A DNA stretch of 36,930 nucleotides, taken from NCBI GenBank assembly GCA_024235935.1, contig JACKLL010000021.1, positions 1 through 36,930 of the forward strand, read 5' to 3'. Numbering within the stretch: the first letter of the stretch is position 1; every line of letters begins with the position of its first letter. Source of the stretch: Rhodoferax sp. Its GTDB lineage: Bacteria > Pseudomonadota > Gammaproteobacteria > Burkholderiales > Burkholderiaceae_C. Under the pieces are notes generated by a model. It was given only the letters and a program-made list of their open reading frames with translations, had not been told where the DNA came from and ran no database searches. This document shows positions 1-8,272 of this stretch, piece by piece. The position numbers and the translations under genes are program-made.

Positions 1-424
1 GCATAGGTTTCGGCAAGACGCCGGCCCAAAACCTCGTCATCCTGCATCGGCTGCCGATGGTGGCGCAGGTGGCCGCGCTCGAGCCGGAGACGGCCGCGAA
101 GATGGTGCAGCCGATGACATTGGTGTGCAGCAGCCGGCCGGGCAGGCCCTGGACCCACGGGGACAGCCCCTTGAACATGTCGGCGCTCAGGCGGGTCCGG
201 AACAGGATCTCTCCCATCCAGACGAACAGCGGCAGCGCGGTGAGGGTCCAGCTCGACGACGAGCCCCAGACCGTCACCGCCATGGCGTCGCCGGCGGGCC
301 GGCTGGAGAACAGCGTCACGGCCAGCCAGGCCACGCCGGTCAGTGTGAGGCCGACCCAGACGCCGCTGCCCAGGATCAGCAGCAACGAGACCAGCAGCAG
401 GGCGGTGATGGCGAAGTCATTCAT
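1..424 (-). CDS. TRAP transporter large permease, DctM type (partial, N-terminal part)
   Basis: This is the N-terminal 141 codons of a DctM-type permease; the rest lies beyond the left window edge. DctM subunits form the ion-coupled transmembrane channel of TRAP importers for organic acids. The reading frame is open from ATG at 424 to the edge and starts MNDFAITALLLVSLLLILGS. It is very hydrophobic and shows the family pattern of a long first helix, a 'PLFVWMGEILF' stretch, and 'GCTIFAAVSGSSAATCATIG' near residue 120, a typical DctM signature. It lies 16 nt after the small permease and is the third gene of a dctP-dctQ-dctM operon read leftwards. The substrate cannot be told from sequence. Confidence 0.9.
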   Translation of the reverse strand, partial: MNDFAITALLLVSLLLILGSGVWVGLTLTGVAWLAVTLFSSRPAGDAMAVTVWGSSSSWTLTALPLFVWMGEILFRTRLSADMFKGLSPWVQGLPGRLLHTNVIGCTIFAAVSGSSAATCATIGSRCRMTRFWAGVLPKPM

Positions 425-440
425 GCGGGTGTTCCTGGCG

Positions 441-950
441 TCATTCGTGGAGCCGGGGCTCTTGTTCGCCCGCAACCGTGCGCAGCCCGCGGGCCTCGAG
501 CACCAGCTCGTCGACGAAGGCGATCGCCAGCACCACGGTGCCCAGCGCCATCGCGATCTGTGGAATCCACAGCGGCGTCGCGTCGTTGGCGGTGGACACG
601 TCGTTGAACAGATGCGACTGCCAGGCCAGCTTGCAGCTGTAGAACGCGAACATGCAGGCCACTGCCGTGGCGAAGGCCAGTGCCCACAGCTCCATCCGGT
701 GTTTCCAGCGGCCGGGCAAGGCGCCGAGCACCAGCGTCACGCGGATATGGTCGCCGTGCTTGAGGGTGTGGGCCAGCGCCAGGAATCCGCTGGCCGCCAT
801 CAGATAGCCGGCGTAGGCGTCGGTGCCTGGAACATAGAGGTTGATCTGGCGTCCGAAGATGGACAACAGCACCATCAGCAATACACCGATCAAAAAAAGC
901 GCCGCCAGTGCGGCGGCGCTGTCGTAGATCGCGTCGAGCAGCCTGCGCAT
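441..950 (-). CDS. TRAP transporter small permease, DctQ type
   Basis: 169-residue membrane protein of the DctQ family, the small permease that pairs with DctM in TRAP importers. Four hydrophobic segments are visible: about residues 12-33 (AALAALFLIGVLLMVLLSIF), 47-62, 86-105 and 128-150. The loop 'PGTDAYAGYLMAASGFLALAH' followed by 'HGDHIRVTLVLG' is the usual DctQ pattern. The start ATG is at 950, only 15 nt after the stop of the binding-protein gene, so translation is probably from a shared mRNA. It ends 16 nt before the DctM start. Length is normal for the family. Confidence 0.92.
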   Translation of the reverse strand: MRRLLDAIYDSAAALAALFLIGVLLMVLLSIFGRQINLYVPGTDAYAGYLMAASGFLALAHTLKHGDHIRVTLVLGALPGRWKHRMELWALAFATAVACMFAFYSCKLAWQSHLFNDVSTANDATPLWIPQIAMALGTVVLAIAFVDELVLEARGLRTVAGEQEPRLHE

Positions 951-965
951 CGTTGCGTCAGGTCC

Positions 966-1949
966 TCAGGGCTTGCGGAATGCGTCGACCAGCGCCTTGC
1001 CGTCGTCACCGGCCTTGGCCAGCCACTCGGCCAGCATCGTCTCGCCGACCTTCTTCATGTCGGCCTTGAGCGCGGCGGAGGGTTGCAGGATCTCCATGCC
1101 GCCCGCCTTGAGCTTGGCTAGCGAGTCGGTGTTGGTCTTCTTGCTGGCGGCCCAGCCGCGCACCTCGGCGTCCGCGGCGGCCTTGAGCAGCGCGTCCTGT
1201 GTCGGCTTGTCGAGCGCGTCGAACGCCTTCTTGTTGACGATGACGGCGTCCTTGGGCAGCCAGGCCTGGGTGTCGTACCAGTATTTGACATGTTCGTACA
1301 ACTTGCTGTCCGCGCCGGTGGAGCCCGAGCTCATCATGCTTTCCGCCACGCCGGTGGCGAAGGCCTGGCTGACCTCGGCGGCCTGCACCGTCACCGGCTG
1401 GGCGCCGACCAGCTCGGCGATGCGGGCCGTGGCCGGGCTGTAGGCGCGCCACTTGATGCCCTTGAGGTCGGCGGCGGAGTTGATCGGCTTCTTCGAGTAG
1501 ATGCCCTGCGGTGGCCATGGCACCGAGTACAGCAGCATCATGCCGTCCGAGGCCAGCTTCTTTTCCAGCAAGGGCTTTTGCGCCTTGTAGAGCTTCATAG
1601 CTTCGTCATAGCTGTCAGCCAGGAACGGCATGCCGTCGGCGGCGTAGATCGGCCACTCGTTGGCAAAGTTTGCCAGCAGAATCTCGCCCGCCTGTGCCTG
1701 ACCACCTTGAACGGCGCGCTTGATCTCCGGCGCCTTGAACAGGGATGCGCCAGGGTGGACGGTGATCTTGAGTTTGCCGCCGGTCGCCTTGTCGACGTCG
1801 TTGGCAAATTCGGTCAGGGTGACCGAATGGAAGTTGGTGGCCGGATAGGCGGCGGGCAGATCCCACTTGGTCTGCGCCATGGCGCCGGCGGACAGGCCGG
1901 TGAGCGCGAATGCCACGACGGTGGCGAGGGTGCGGCGGGTCAAGGTCAT
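966..1949 (-). CDS. TRAP transporter periplasmic substrate-binding protein, DctP type
   Basis: 327-residue periplasmic receptor of a TRAP importer. The start chosen is ATG at 1949 (MTLTRRTLATVVAFALTG), with GGAG placed about 9 nt upstream; an upstream in-frame start at 2000 has no such support. A Sec signal peptide ends near 'AGAMAQ'. The mature part has the DctP/YiaO pattern: 'GGKLKITVHPGASLFK', 'GQAQAGEILLANFANEWPIYAADGMPFLADSYDEA' (split here by family motifs), 'LKGIKWRAYSPATARIAELVG' region with the conserved Arg that binds a carboxylate ligand, and 'YWYDTQAWLPKDAVIVNKKAFDAL'. It is the first gene of the TRAP operon. Ligands of this family are mostly organic acids; the exact one is unknown. 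It follows the M20 gene by 111 nt and may be transcribed separately. Confidence 0.92.
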   Translation of the reverse strand: MTLTRRTLATVVAFALTGLSAGAMAQTKWDLPAAYPATNFHSVTLTEFANDVDKATGGKLKITVHPGASLFKAPEIKRAVQGGQAQAGEILLANFANEWPIYAADGMPFLADSYDEAMKLYKAQKPLLEKKLASDGMMLLYSVPWPPQGIYSKKPINSAADLKGIKWRAYSPATARIAELVGAQPVTVQAAEVSQAFATGVAESMMSSGSTGADSKLYEHVKYWYDTQAWLPKDAVIVNKKAFDALDKPTQDALLKAAADAEVRGWAASKKTNTDSLAKLKAGGMEILQPSAALKADMKKVGETMLAEWLAKAGDDGKALVDAFRKP

Positions 1950-2060
1950 GAGGGGAACTCCTGGTCGGTTGTGGTCGGACGGAACTTGTTTGTCTAGCAT
2001 AAGTGGTGCCAGCCGGCCAACTCAGGGGATTAACCCAGGGTTTTCCCGAATCCGGCAGGG

Positions 2061-3278
2061 CTACGCCACTTCGCAGATATCCAGCATGCACAGCATGTAG
2101 ATTCGGATCATGTCCAGGTAGTCGACGATGTCGACGCGTTCGTCCGGCATGGTGTTGTAGCGGCCGCCAGGGCCGCAGACAATGCCTTCGAGTCCCAGTG
2201 CCTCGTAGAAATGCCCTGCGTCCGTGCCGAAGAAGCATGGTGGCGCAATGGCGCCGGTCGGTTGCGCCTGCCCTCTGACTGTCTGATATGCGGCGTTGAT
2301 GGTCTTGACAATGCGGGCATCCTTTGGCACTTCGAAGGCCGGCATCACACCGTGCTCGGTCTTCCGGTCAACCCGGATCGTCGCCTTGAGGCCGGGGAAG
2401 CGCTGCTCAAGCAGATCGAGTTCATGGCGCATATCCGCAATTGCGCCGGCTTCCGTCTGTCCCGGGGCGTAGCGGCCCGATCCCTTGATGCGTGCCACGT
2501 CTGCGACCTGTGGTGGACGCCATTCCAGCAACTCTGCACCCAAGGCTCCGCGCACCACCCCGACGTGTACGCGATTGATCGATGCATGTTCGTCGCTGCG
2601 CGCACCGGAGAAGCGCATGGCGTTCAGCCGCGGGACCAGATCGCACGCGGCGACGATGGCATCTACCGCTTCCTCGCGTTTGGACAGGTGACGTGTGCTG
2701 CCCACCAGATCGATCACGTAGGTGAACGCACAAGCATGCATCGTGATCGCCTGAAGGTCGGTCGGTTCCGAGTTGATGAAGTAGTCAGCGGTGACACCTT
2801 GCTTGATGGCCGCAACGGTTCCGATGCCGCCTTGCAGTTCACCGACGACATAAGTCAGCACGATGTCGCCCTTGAGTTTGACGCCGGCGTCGATCAGTGT
2901 CTTGAGCGCACAGAAGTAGGCGGCGTCGCCAGCCTTCATGTTCGAGACGCCAATCCCGTAGATGAAATTGTCGTCGACCAGTCCACCCCAAGGGTCAACC
3001 GTCCAGCCCTCGGTGGCGGGATTGGTGTCGAGATGGCCGTTGAAGAGCAGGCTTTTTCCGCCACCCGTGCCCTTGAGGCGGCCGATGGCATTCACCCGCT
3101 CACCGACCACTGGCGATAGATCGGCTTCGAGGCCCAACTGCCGCATGCGGTCGACCATGAAAGCGGCCAGCACACGTTCGCCTTCGGTCTCCGAGTAGCT
3201 TTTGTGCTGCACCATCTGGCTGAGCATGTCCAGTGCAGCCTTCTCGTCAAGGCTGTTGATCAGGGCGGTTCGATCCAT
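2061..3278 (-). CDS. M20-fold peptidase/deacetylase-like protein with an altered metal site
   Basis: 405-residue protein of the M20 (ArgE/DapE/carboxypeptidase G2) family. The start ATG at 3278 (MDRTALINSLDEKAA) has GGAG 6-8 nt upstream; an earlier ATG at 3299 overlaps the ATPase stop and is less likely. The first metal motif is normal (FNGHLDTNPATEGW). Others are not: 'GVSNMKAG' has Asn where the bridging Asp of 'xxDMKGG' is expected, 'VVGELQGGIGT' replaces 'DEExGGxG' so the second Glu is Leu, and 'GPGGRYNTMPDERVD' has Asn where the last His ligand normally sits. 'INSEPTDLQ' and 'FFGTDAGHF' are present. This may be a distinct subfamily rather than decay, since the reading frame is intact. 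It is the last gene of the peptide ABC operon, 17 nt after the ATPase. The substrate is unknown; an N-acyl amino acid or peptide is plausible. Confidence 0.85.
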   Translation of the reverse strand: MDRTALINSLDEKAALDMLSQMVQHKSYSETEGERVLAAFMVDRMRQLGLEADLSPVVGERVNAIGRLKGTGGGKSLLFNGHLDTNPATEGWTVDPWGGLVDDNFIYGIGVSNMKAGDAAYFCALKTLIDAGVKLKGDIVLTYVVGELQGGIGTVAAIKQGVTADYFINSEPTDLQAITMHACAFTYVIDLVGSTRHLSKREEAVDAIVAACDLVPRLNAMRFSGARSDEHASINRVHVGVVRGALGAELLEWRPPQVADVARIKGSGRYAPGQTEAGAIADMRHELDLLEQRFPGLKATIRVDRKTEHGVMPAFEVPKDARIVKTINAAYQTVRGQAQPTGAIAPPCFFGTDAGHFYEALGLEGIVCGPGGRYNTMPDERVDIVDYLDMIRIYMLCMLDICEVA

Positions 3279-3295
3279 GGGGCACTCCATGTGGG

Positions 3296-4915
3296 TCAAT
3301 GGGCGGCTGCGACGGCTGCCGGGACGGCATCCATCAGCGAGCGGGTATAGGGATGCCTGGCACCTTGGGCAAGGTCGGCGACGGAAATCAGCTCGACCAG
3401 TTCGCCGCGATGCATCACAGCAATGCGATGAGCGACCTGGCGCACCAGGTTCAGGTCATGGGTGATGAACAGGTAGCCGGTGCCGCGCGTCTTTTGCAGG
3501 TCGACCAGCAGTTCGACGATCGACGCCTGCACGGATACGTCTAGTGAAGAGGTAATTTCATCGCAGATGACCAGTCTCGGGTGCGAGGCAAAGGCCCGTG
3601 CGATGGCAACGCGTTGCTTCTCGCCACCGGACAACTGGTGCGGGAAACGGTCAGCATAGCTGGCAGGGAGTCGCACTTCTTCGAGCAACCGTGCGATCTG
3701 AGTGCCGTCGACCTTGGTTCCGGCCGCGCCAAACAGTTGCATGGGGCGGGCGAGAATCTCCCGTACGCGCTGGCGCGGGTTGAGCGAGGAGTCCGGATGC
3801 TGGAAGATGATCTGGACGTCGCGCCGGTAGGCATTGTCCATGTCCTTGAGCCCGCCGATTGCACGGCCATCGAACGTCAACCCGCCTTCGAACGGATTCA
3901 GCCCTGTCAAGGCCTTGGCCAGTGTTGACTTGCCAGATCCGGATTCCCCGACGATGCCGAGAATTTCACCGGATTGCATGGTGAGGCTGATTGCGCGATT
4001 ACCGGCAAACCGGGTGCTGGTGCGGCCCAGCAACTTCTCCAGGAACGGCTTGCGACCGTAATGGACGCTCAAGCCGTCGACCGCTACCAACGGCGCCTCA
4101 TCGACCTTGGGCTCTGTATGCACCAGTCGATGGTCCGGACGCGGCACTGCCGACAGCAACATCCGCGTGTAAGGCGCCTGGGGATTCGTGAATACATCGG
4201 CGATCTGCCCTTGCTCGACGATCTTGCCTCGGTGGATGACAGCGACGCGCTTGCATACCGTGGCGACCAGTGCGAGGTCATGGGAGACGTAGATGGAGGC
4301 GACGCCGGTTTCCTCTTGCAACTTGGCGAACAGGTCCAGAATCTGCCGGGCGGTGATCACGTCCAGCGCGGTCGTGGGCTCATCGAACAGGATGCACTCC
4401 GGCTGGCAACCAAAGGCGGTCGCGATCACCACGCGCTGCTTTTCTCCGCCCGAAGCCTCGTGCGGGTATTTGCGCATCATCTTGGCCGGCGATTTGAGTC
4501 CGACCCGAGCAAGCATGTCTTCGCCTTCGGCCCAGGCCTGCGCGCGCGAGAGTCCGCGATGGCGTACCAGCACTTCGGCCAATTGCTCACCTAGCGGCAG
4601 GGTTGGATTGAGCGAGGTGCTGGGATCCTGAAAAACCATGCCGATTCGACGTCCGCGAATCGCATCGATCTGCATCGGCGAAGCCGACAACAACGCCTGA
4701 TCGCGCAAGCTGATGCTTCCGCTTTCCTTGGCGTCGTGGGGCAGATGCCGCATGATGGCCCAGGCCAGCGACGTCTTGCCCGAGCCGGATTCACCGACAA
4801 GGCCCAGCACTTCGCCCTTGTCTACCTTCAGGCTGACGTGGTCGAGCGCGCGGAAAAGGCCCGCGCTGGTCGTGTAGTCGAGCGAGTAGTCGTTGATGTC
4901 CAGTATGGATTGCAT
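3296..4915 (-). CDS. Peptide ABC transporter, fused double ATP-binding protein (GsiA/YejF-like)
   Basis: 539-residue protein with two complete ABC ATPase domains in one chain, as in GsiA or YejF. Domain 1 has Walker A 'GESGSGKTS', signature 'ASGGEKQRV' and Walker B 'ILFDEPTTALD'. Domain 2 has Walker A 'GESGSGKST', signature 'LSGGEKQRVAIARA' and Walker B 'LVICDEITSSLD'. Each domain ends with the oligopeptide-transporter tail (HPYTRSLMDAVP, APYTRMLLSAVP). It powers import of peptides or similar solutes through the two adjacent permeases. The start ATG 4915 (MQSILDINDYSL) lies 7 nt after the permease stop, with no clear Shine-Dalgarno, so translational coupling is likely; ATG 4948 would overlap the permease. 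The downstream operon at 28900 instead uses two separate ATPases, so the two importers are of different lineages. Confidence 0.93.
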   Translation of the reverse strand: MQSILDINDYSLDYTTSAGLFRALDHVSLKVDKGEVLGLVGESGSGKTSLAWAIMRHLPHDAKESGSISLRDQALLSASPMQIDAIRGRRIGMVFQDPSTSLNPTLPLGEQLAEVLVRHRGLSRAQAWAEGEDMLARVGLKSPAKMMRKYPHEASGGEKQRVVIATAFGCQPECILFDEPTTALDVITARQILDLFAKLQEETGVASIYVSHDLALVATVCKRVAVIHRGKIVEQGQIADVFTNPQAPYTRMLLSAVPRPDHRLVHTEPKVDEAPLVAVDGLSVHYGRKPFLEKLLGRTSTRFAGNRAISLTMQSGEILGIVGESGSGKSTLAKALTGLNPFEGGLTFDGRAIGGLKDMDNAYRRDVQIIFQHPDSSLNPRQRVREILARPMQLFGAAGTKVDGTQIARLLEEVRLPASYADRFPHQLSGGEKQRVAIARAFASHPRLVICDEITSSLDVSVQASIVELLVDLQKTRGTGYLFITHDLNLVRQVAHRIAVMHRGELVELISVADLAQGARHPYTRSLMDAVPAAVAAAH

Positions 4916-4922
4916 GGCGTTG

Positions 4923-5747
4923 TCAGGTGCGCGGATTGAGCGCATCACGCAGTCCGTCTCCGAGCAGGTTGAAGCCGATGGCCACTGATGCAACGGCGAT
5001 GCTGGGCCACAGAATCATCCACGGGCTCAGGTGCATGAAGCGGCGCGATTCGGCCACCATCAGTCCCCATTCCGATGCAGGGGGTTGCGCGCCCAGGCCG
5101 AGGAAACTCAGGGTCGCGAAAAGCATGATGGCAAATGCCACACGGATCGTCATCTCGACAATGATGGGTGCGATCACGTTGGGAAGCATCTCGCGCAACA
5201 CGATGAATCCGGCGCTTTCTCCGCGGGCTACTGCGGCGTTCACGTAGTCTTGCTTGCGTACGGACAACGCGACGGAGCGCGTCACCCTTGCCATGCCGGG
5301 TGCGAAAGCGATGGCAATGGCGATCAGCGCGTTGAAGCTGCTCTTGCCCAGAAGCGTCACGATCAGCAGTGCAAGCAGAAGGCTGGGGATCGACATCACC
5401 GCGTCCACCGTGCGCATCATGAATTCATCACTGCGGCCGCCGAGATAGGCCGACGTGGTTCCAATACATGCCCCGGCCACGGTGCCGATCGCGGTGGCCA
5501 GCAGCGCCAGCAATACGGTGGCGCGGGCACCATGGAGCAGTCGGCTGAGAATGTCGCGGCCATATTGATCGGTTCCCAGCAGGAACTCTGCGCTGGGAGC
5601 CTTGTAGCGCTGCAGGGGCGAAAACGCCTCTGGGTTGTGGGGCGCCATCGAAGGGCCCAGGACCACGACGAGCAGGACCAGTCCGACCAGCAGGAGCCCC
5701 AGGGTGCCTTGCGGGGAGCGCAGCAATCTGCGAAATACGTCATTCAT
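4923..5747 (-). CDS. Peptide ABC transporter permease, DppC type
   Basis: 274-residue inner-membrane permease of the dipeptide/oligopeptide/nickel class. It has the N-terminal OppC-like segment (LGLLLVGLVLLVVVLGPSMAP) and the 'LLGTDQYGRDILSRLLHGAR' region typical of DppC/OppC. The EAA-type loop 'AAVARGESAGFIVLREMLPN' contacts the ATPase. The C terminus 'GFNLLGDGLRDALNPRT' is a family hallmark. The start ATG 5747 overlaps the end of the other permease gene by 8 nt and has AAGGA about 8 nt upstream. It forms a heterodimer channel with the product of the 5740-6687 gene. Confidence 0.94.
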   Translation of the reverse strand: MNDVFRRLLRSPQGTLGLLLVGLVLLVVVLGPSMAPHNPEAFSPLQRYKAPSAEFLLGTDQYGRDILSRLLHGARATVLLALLATAIGTVAGACIGTTSAYLGGRSDEFMMRTVDAVMSIPSLLLALLIVTLLGKSSFNALIAIAIAFAPGMARVTRSVALSVRKQDYVNAAVARGESAGFIVLREMLPNVIAPIIVEMTIRVAFAIMLFATLSFLGLGAQPPASEWGLMVAESRRFMHLSPWMILWPSIAVASVAIGFNLLGDGLRDALNPRT

Positions 5748-6687
5748 ACTGAATCCTTCGATCGAGCCAGGCGTAGGCCATGTCGGCAATGAAGTTGGCG
5801 GCCGCGTAGGTCGTTGCCATGATCAAGGCCCCCGCCTGGATGGACGGCAGATCCCGGCTCTGAATGGCCACGATCAGTTGACGGCCAATTCCGGGCAAGG
5901 CAAATATCTCCTCCACGACAATGACCCCGCCGAGCAGGTAGCCGATGTCCAGGGCGACGATGGTGATCGTCGGCAGCAAGGCGTTGCGCAATGCGTGCTT
6001 GAACAACACGGTCCGAGCCGACAGCCCCTTGAGGCGCGCTGCCCGGATGTAGTCGGTGTGCATCACGTCCACCAGTTCGGACCGAACCATTCGCGAGACG
6101 TGGGCAATCAGGATCACCGAGACCGTGAGCACCGGCAGCACGAGGTGGAGCAAAGCGCGCGGGACACTTTCGCTCAACGGGACATAGCCGGTGGCTGGCA
6201 ACCACTGCAACCAGTCGGCAAATACGAGGATCAGCAAGGTCGCCGTCACGAACTCGGGAATGGATACGCCGACGTATGACGTGATGCTGACACCCAGGTC
6301 TGCCGCCTTGCCCCGCCGTACGGCTGCAATGATGCCCAACGGCATGGCCAGCAGGAGCATGAAGCTGATCGACAGCAGCGCCAGGAACAGTGAGCGCCCC
6401 AGTGCGTCCAGCATGGCTGGACCCACGGGTTGGCTGTTGCGCATGGAGATGCCGAAGTCACCTTGCAGGACATTGAACAGCCAATGAAGATACTGCTGCC
6501 ACATCGGCAGGTCCAGGCCCAACTTGACCCGGACCGCAGCCAGCGCGTCTTCGGTAGCGTTCTCGCCGAGCAGCATTACGGCAGCATCGGCGGGAAGTAC
6601 CTGCGTGATCGCAAACACGATCAGCGATACCACCAGCAGTGTGTAGCCGATCAGCGCGAGACGCTTGAGAACGTAGGTCGCAGACAC
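5740..6687 (-). CDS. Peptide ABC transporter permease, DppB type
   Basis: 315-residue permease of the DppB/OppB class, starting with GTG at 6687 (MSATYVLKRLALIGYTLL). It shows the N-terminal helix, the family segment 'LGLDLPMWQQYLHWLFNVLQGDFG' and the coupling loop 'AARLKGLSARTVLFKHALRNAL'. The C terminus 'FIADMAYAWLDRRIQYE' is normal for OppB proteins. It begins 20 nt after the substrate-binding protein stop and overlaps the next permease by 8 nt, so the order binding protein, DppB, DppC, ATPase is the standard operon arrangement. Confidence 0.94.
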   Translation of the reverse strand: MSATYVLKRLALIGYTLLVVSLIVFAITQVLPADAAVMLLGENATEDALAAVRVKLGLDLPMWQQYLHWLFNVLQGDFGISMRNSQPVGPAMLDALGRSLFLALLSISFMLLLAMPLGIIAAVRRGKAADLGVSITSYVGVSIPEFVTATLLILVFADWLQWLPATGYVPLSESVPRALLHLVLPVLTVSVILIAHVSRMVRSELVDVMHTDYIRAARLKGLSARTVLFKHALRNALLPTITIVALDIGYLLGGVIVVEEIFALPGIGRQLIVAIQSRDLPSIQAGALIMATTYAAANFIADMAYAWLDRRIQYE

Positions 6688-6707
6688 GCCGCTTACCCAG
6701 GCGCTTT

Positions 6708-8261
6708 TCAGGCGCGCTTGGGCGCGTTGGCGCCCAGCGACACATGGTCGAGTCGAAATACGGCGCCACGGGGGTGCAACTGGAATCCTTGTACCCAGTC
6801 ACGCTGTGCAGCCAGCAGATCGAAGAACACGGGAATGATGGATGGGGTGTCCACGTTCATCAAGCGCTGCGCTTCAGCGTACAGGGTCCGGCGCTTTTTC
6901 TCGTCGATCGTCGCGCGGGCTTCATACACCACCTTGTCGAAGGCGGGGTTGTTCCAGCGTGTCTCGTTCCAGGCTGCGTCAGAGGTGTACAGCAGCGCGA
7001 AGATTGCATCGGCCGTGGGTTGCATGTTGTAGAAGCCGATGTAGAACGGACCCTTCTTCCAGACCTGGTCGAGGTAAGTGGCGTGCGGCATGGTTTCCAC
7101 ATTGATGCGAAAGCCGGCCGGCTTGGCAAGTTCACGCAAGGCCACGGCCAGTTGGGTACGCACGGGCGGCCGGTCGGAGGCAATCAGGGTTGCGTCCAGT
7201 CCGTTGGGATACCCGGCGGCGGCCAGCAAGGACTTTGCCTTCGCAATGTCCGGCTTCTTCAGTGCCTGGGGGGCGTAATAGCGATAAGCCGAATTCATTG
7301 GCGAATCGTTGCCGGGCGTACCAAAGCCTTCGGTGACATAGTCCACCATCGCATTGCGATCGATGGTCAGGGCCAGGGCCTGGCGCACACGCACATCGTT
7401 GAAAGGCTTTTGGTCGCAGCCGAAGTTCACGTTGCAGAACTGACCCGAGGGGGTGCGCAGGCCCTTGACGCCTTTGGCCGACTTGAGGCGCTCGAACTCG
7501 GTGGGCGGCAGGGTGGAAATCAGGTCGGTATCGCCGGATATCAGCGCCGAGGACTCGGCTGTGCTATCCGGATAGACGACGATTTCGATTCGGTCGAGAT
7601 AGGGGCGCGCCTTGTCGTAGTAGGCCTCGTTGCGCGTGACGACGATCTTGCGGTCACCTTCGAACGAGACCAGCTTGAAAGGGCCGGTGCCGATGGCCGC
7701 ACGGTCGAGGGCGGCCATGCCCGACTTGATCACGGATGCCGGAATGATCTTCGCGTTGGTATAGGCCAGTGTGACGGGGAGGTCGGCGAACGGGGCAGAA
7801 AGCGTGAACACCACCGTGTTGGCGTCCTTGGCCGCAATCTTCGTGATCGGACCGACATTACGGCGCGCTGGCGAAGCCGTCTTGGCGTCGAGAATGGCCT
7901 CGAAGGTGGCAACGACGTCGTTGGCCGTCATCGGGCTTCCGTCATGGAACGTGACGCCTTTGCGCAGCACGAAGGTCCATTGGGTCAGATCGGGCGAACT
8001 GCTCCATGATGCAGCAAGGTCAGGCTCCACACTCATGTCGACGCCCAGGCGCGTCAAGGCCGAATACAGCAGTTCGGACACCATGTACTCAGGATTCACC
8101 CGCGTCAGCAAGGGGTTGAGCTTGGACACTGCCTGGTCCACGCTGACGCGCAGTACGCCACCGCGCCGGGGTGATTGCGCGTGCACGTCGAAGGCGGCAA
8201 GTGAAAGGCTGCTCATGCCAGCGGTGGCGGCGATAAAGCGGCGGCGGTCGATGTTCAACAT
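6708..8261 (-). CDS. ABC transporter periplasmic solute-binding protein, family 5 (peptide/nickel type)
   Basis: 517-residue binding protein of SBP family 5 (DppA/OppA/NikA-like). The N terminus 'NIDRRRFIAATAGMSSLSLA' has a twin-arginine-like RRxF motif and ends at a probable cleavage site after 'DVHA', so Tat export is possible. Family features include 'DLAASWSSSPDLTQWTFVLR', 'GVTFHDGSPMTANDVVATFE' (the SBP_bac_5 signature), 'AIGTGPFKLVSFEGDRKIVV' and 'VRQALALTIDRNAMVDYV'. ATG 8261 has a purine-rich GGAAG about 6 nt upstream. It starts 11 nt after the M20 peptidase stop. The ligand is unknown; association with two M20 proteins and a 5-oxoprolinase suggests short N-blocked or gamma-glutamyl peptides. 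Confidence 0.93.
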   Translation of the reverse strand: MLNIDRRRFIAATAGMSSLSLAAFDVHAQSPRRGGVLRVSVDQAVSKLNPLLTRVNPEYMVSELLYSALTRLGVDMSVEPDLAASWSSSPDLTQWTFVLRKGVTFHDGSPMTANDVVATFEAILDAKTASPARRNVGPITKIAAKDANTVVFTLSAPFADLPVTLAYTNAKIIPASVIKSGMAALDRAAIGTGPFKLVSFEGDRKIVVTRNEAYYDKARPYLDRIEIVVYPDSTAESSALISGDTDLISTLPPTEFERLKSAKGVKGLRTPSGQFCNVNFGCDQKPFNDVRVRQALALTIDRNAMVDYVTEGFGTPGNDSPMNSAYRYYAPQALKKPDIAKAKSLLAAAGYPNGLDATLIASDRPPVRTQLAVALRELAKPAGFRINVETMPHATYLDQVWKKGPFYIGFYNMQPTADAIFALLYTSDAAWNETRWNNPAFDKVVYEARATIDEKKRRTLYAEAQRLMNVDTPSIIPVFFDLLAAQRDWVQGFQLHPRGAVFRLDHVSLGANAPKRA

Positions 8262-8272
8262 AATTGCTTCCT

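Noticed and set aside
1950..2060. A conventional promoter ahead of the TRAP binding-protein gene (TATGCT on the minus strand)
   Set aside because: The -10-like word is there but no convincing -35 at a good distance, so it was not listed as a feature.
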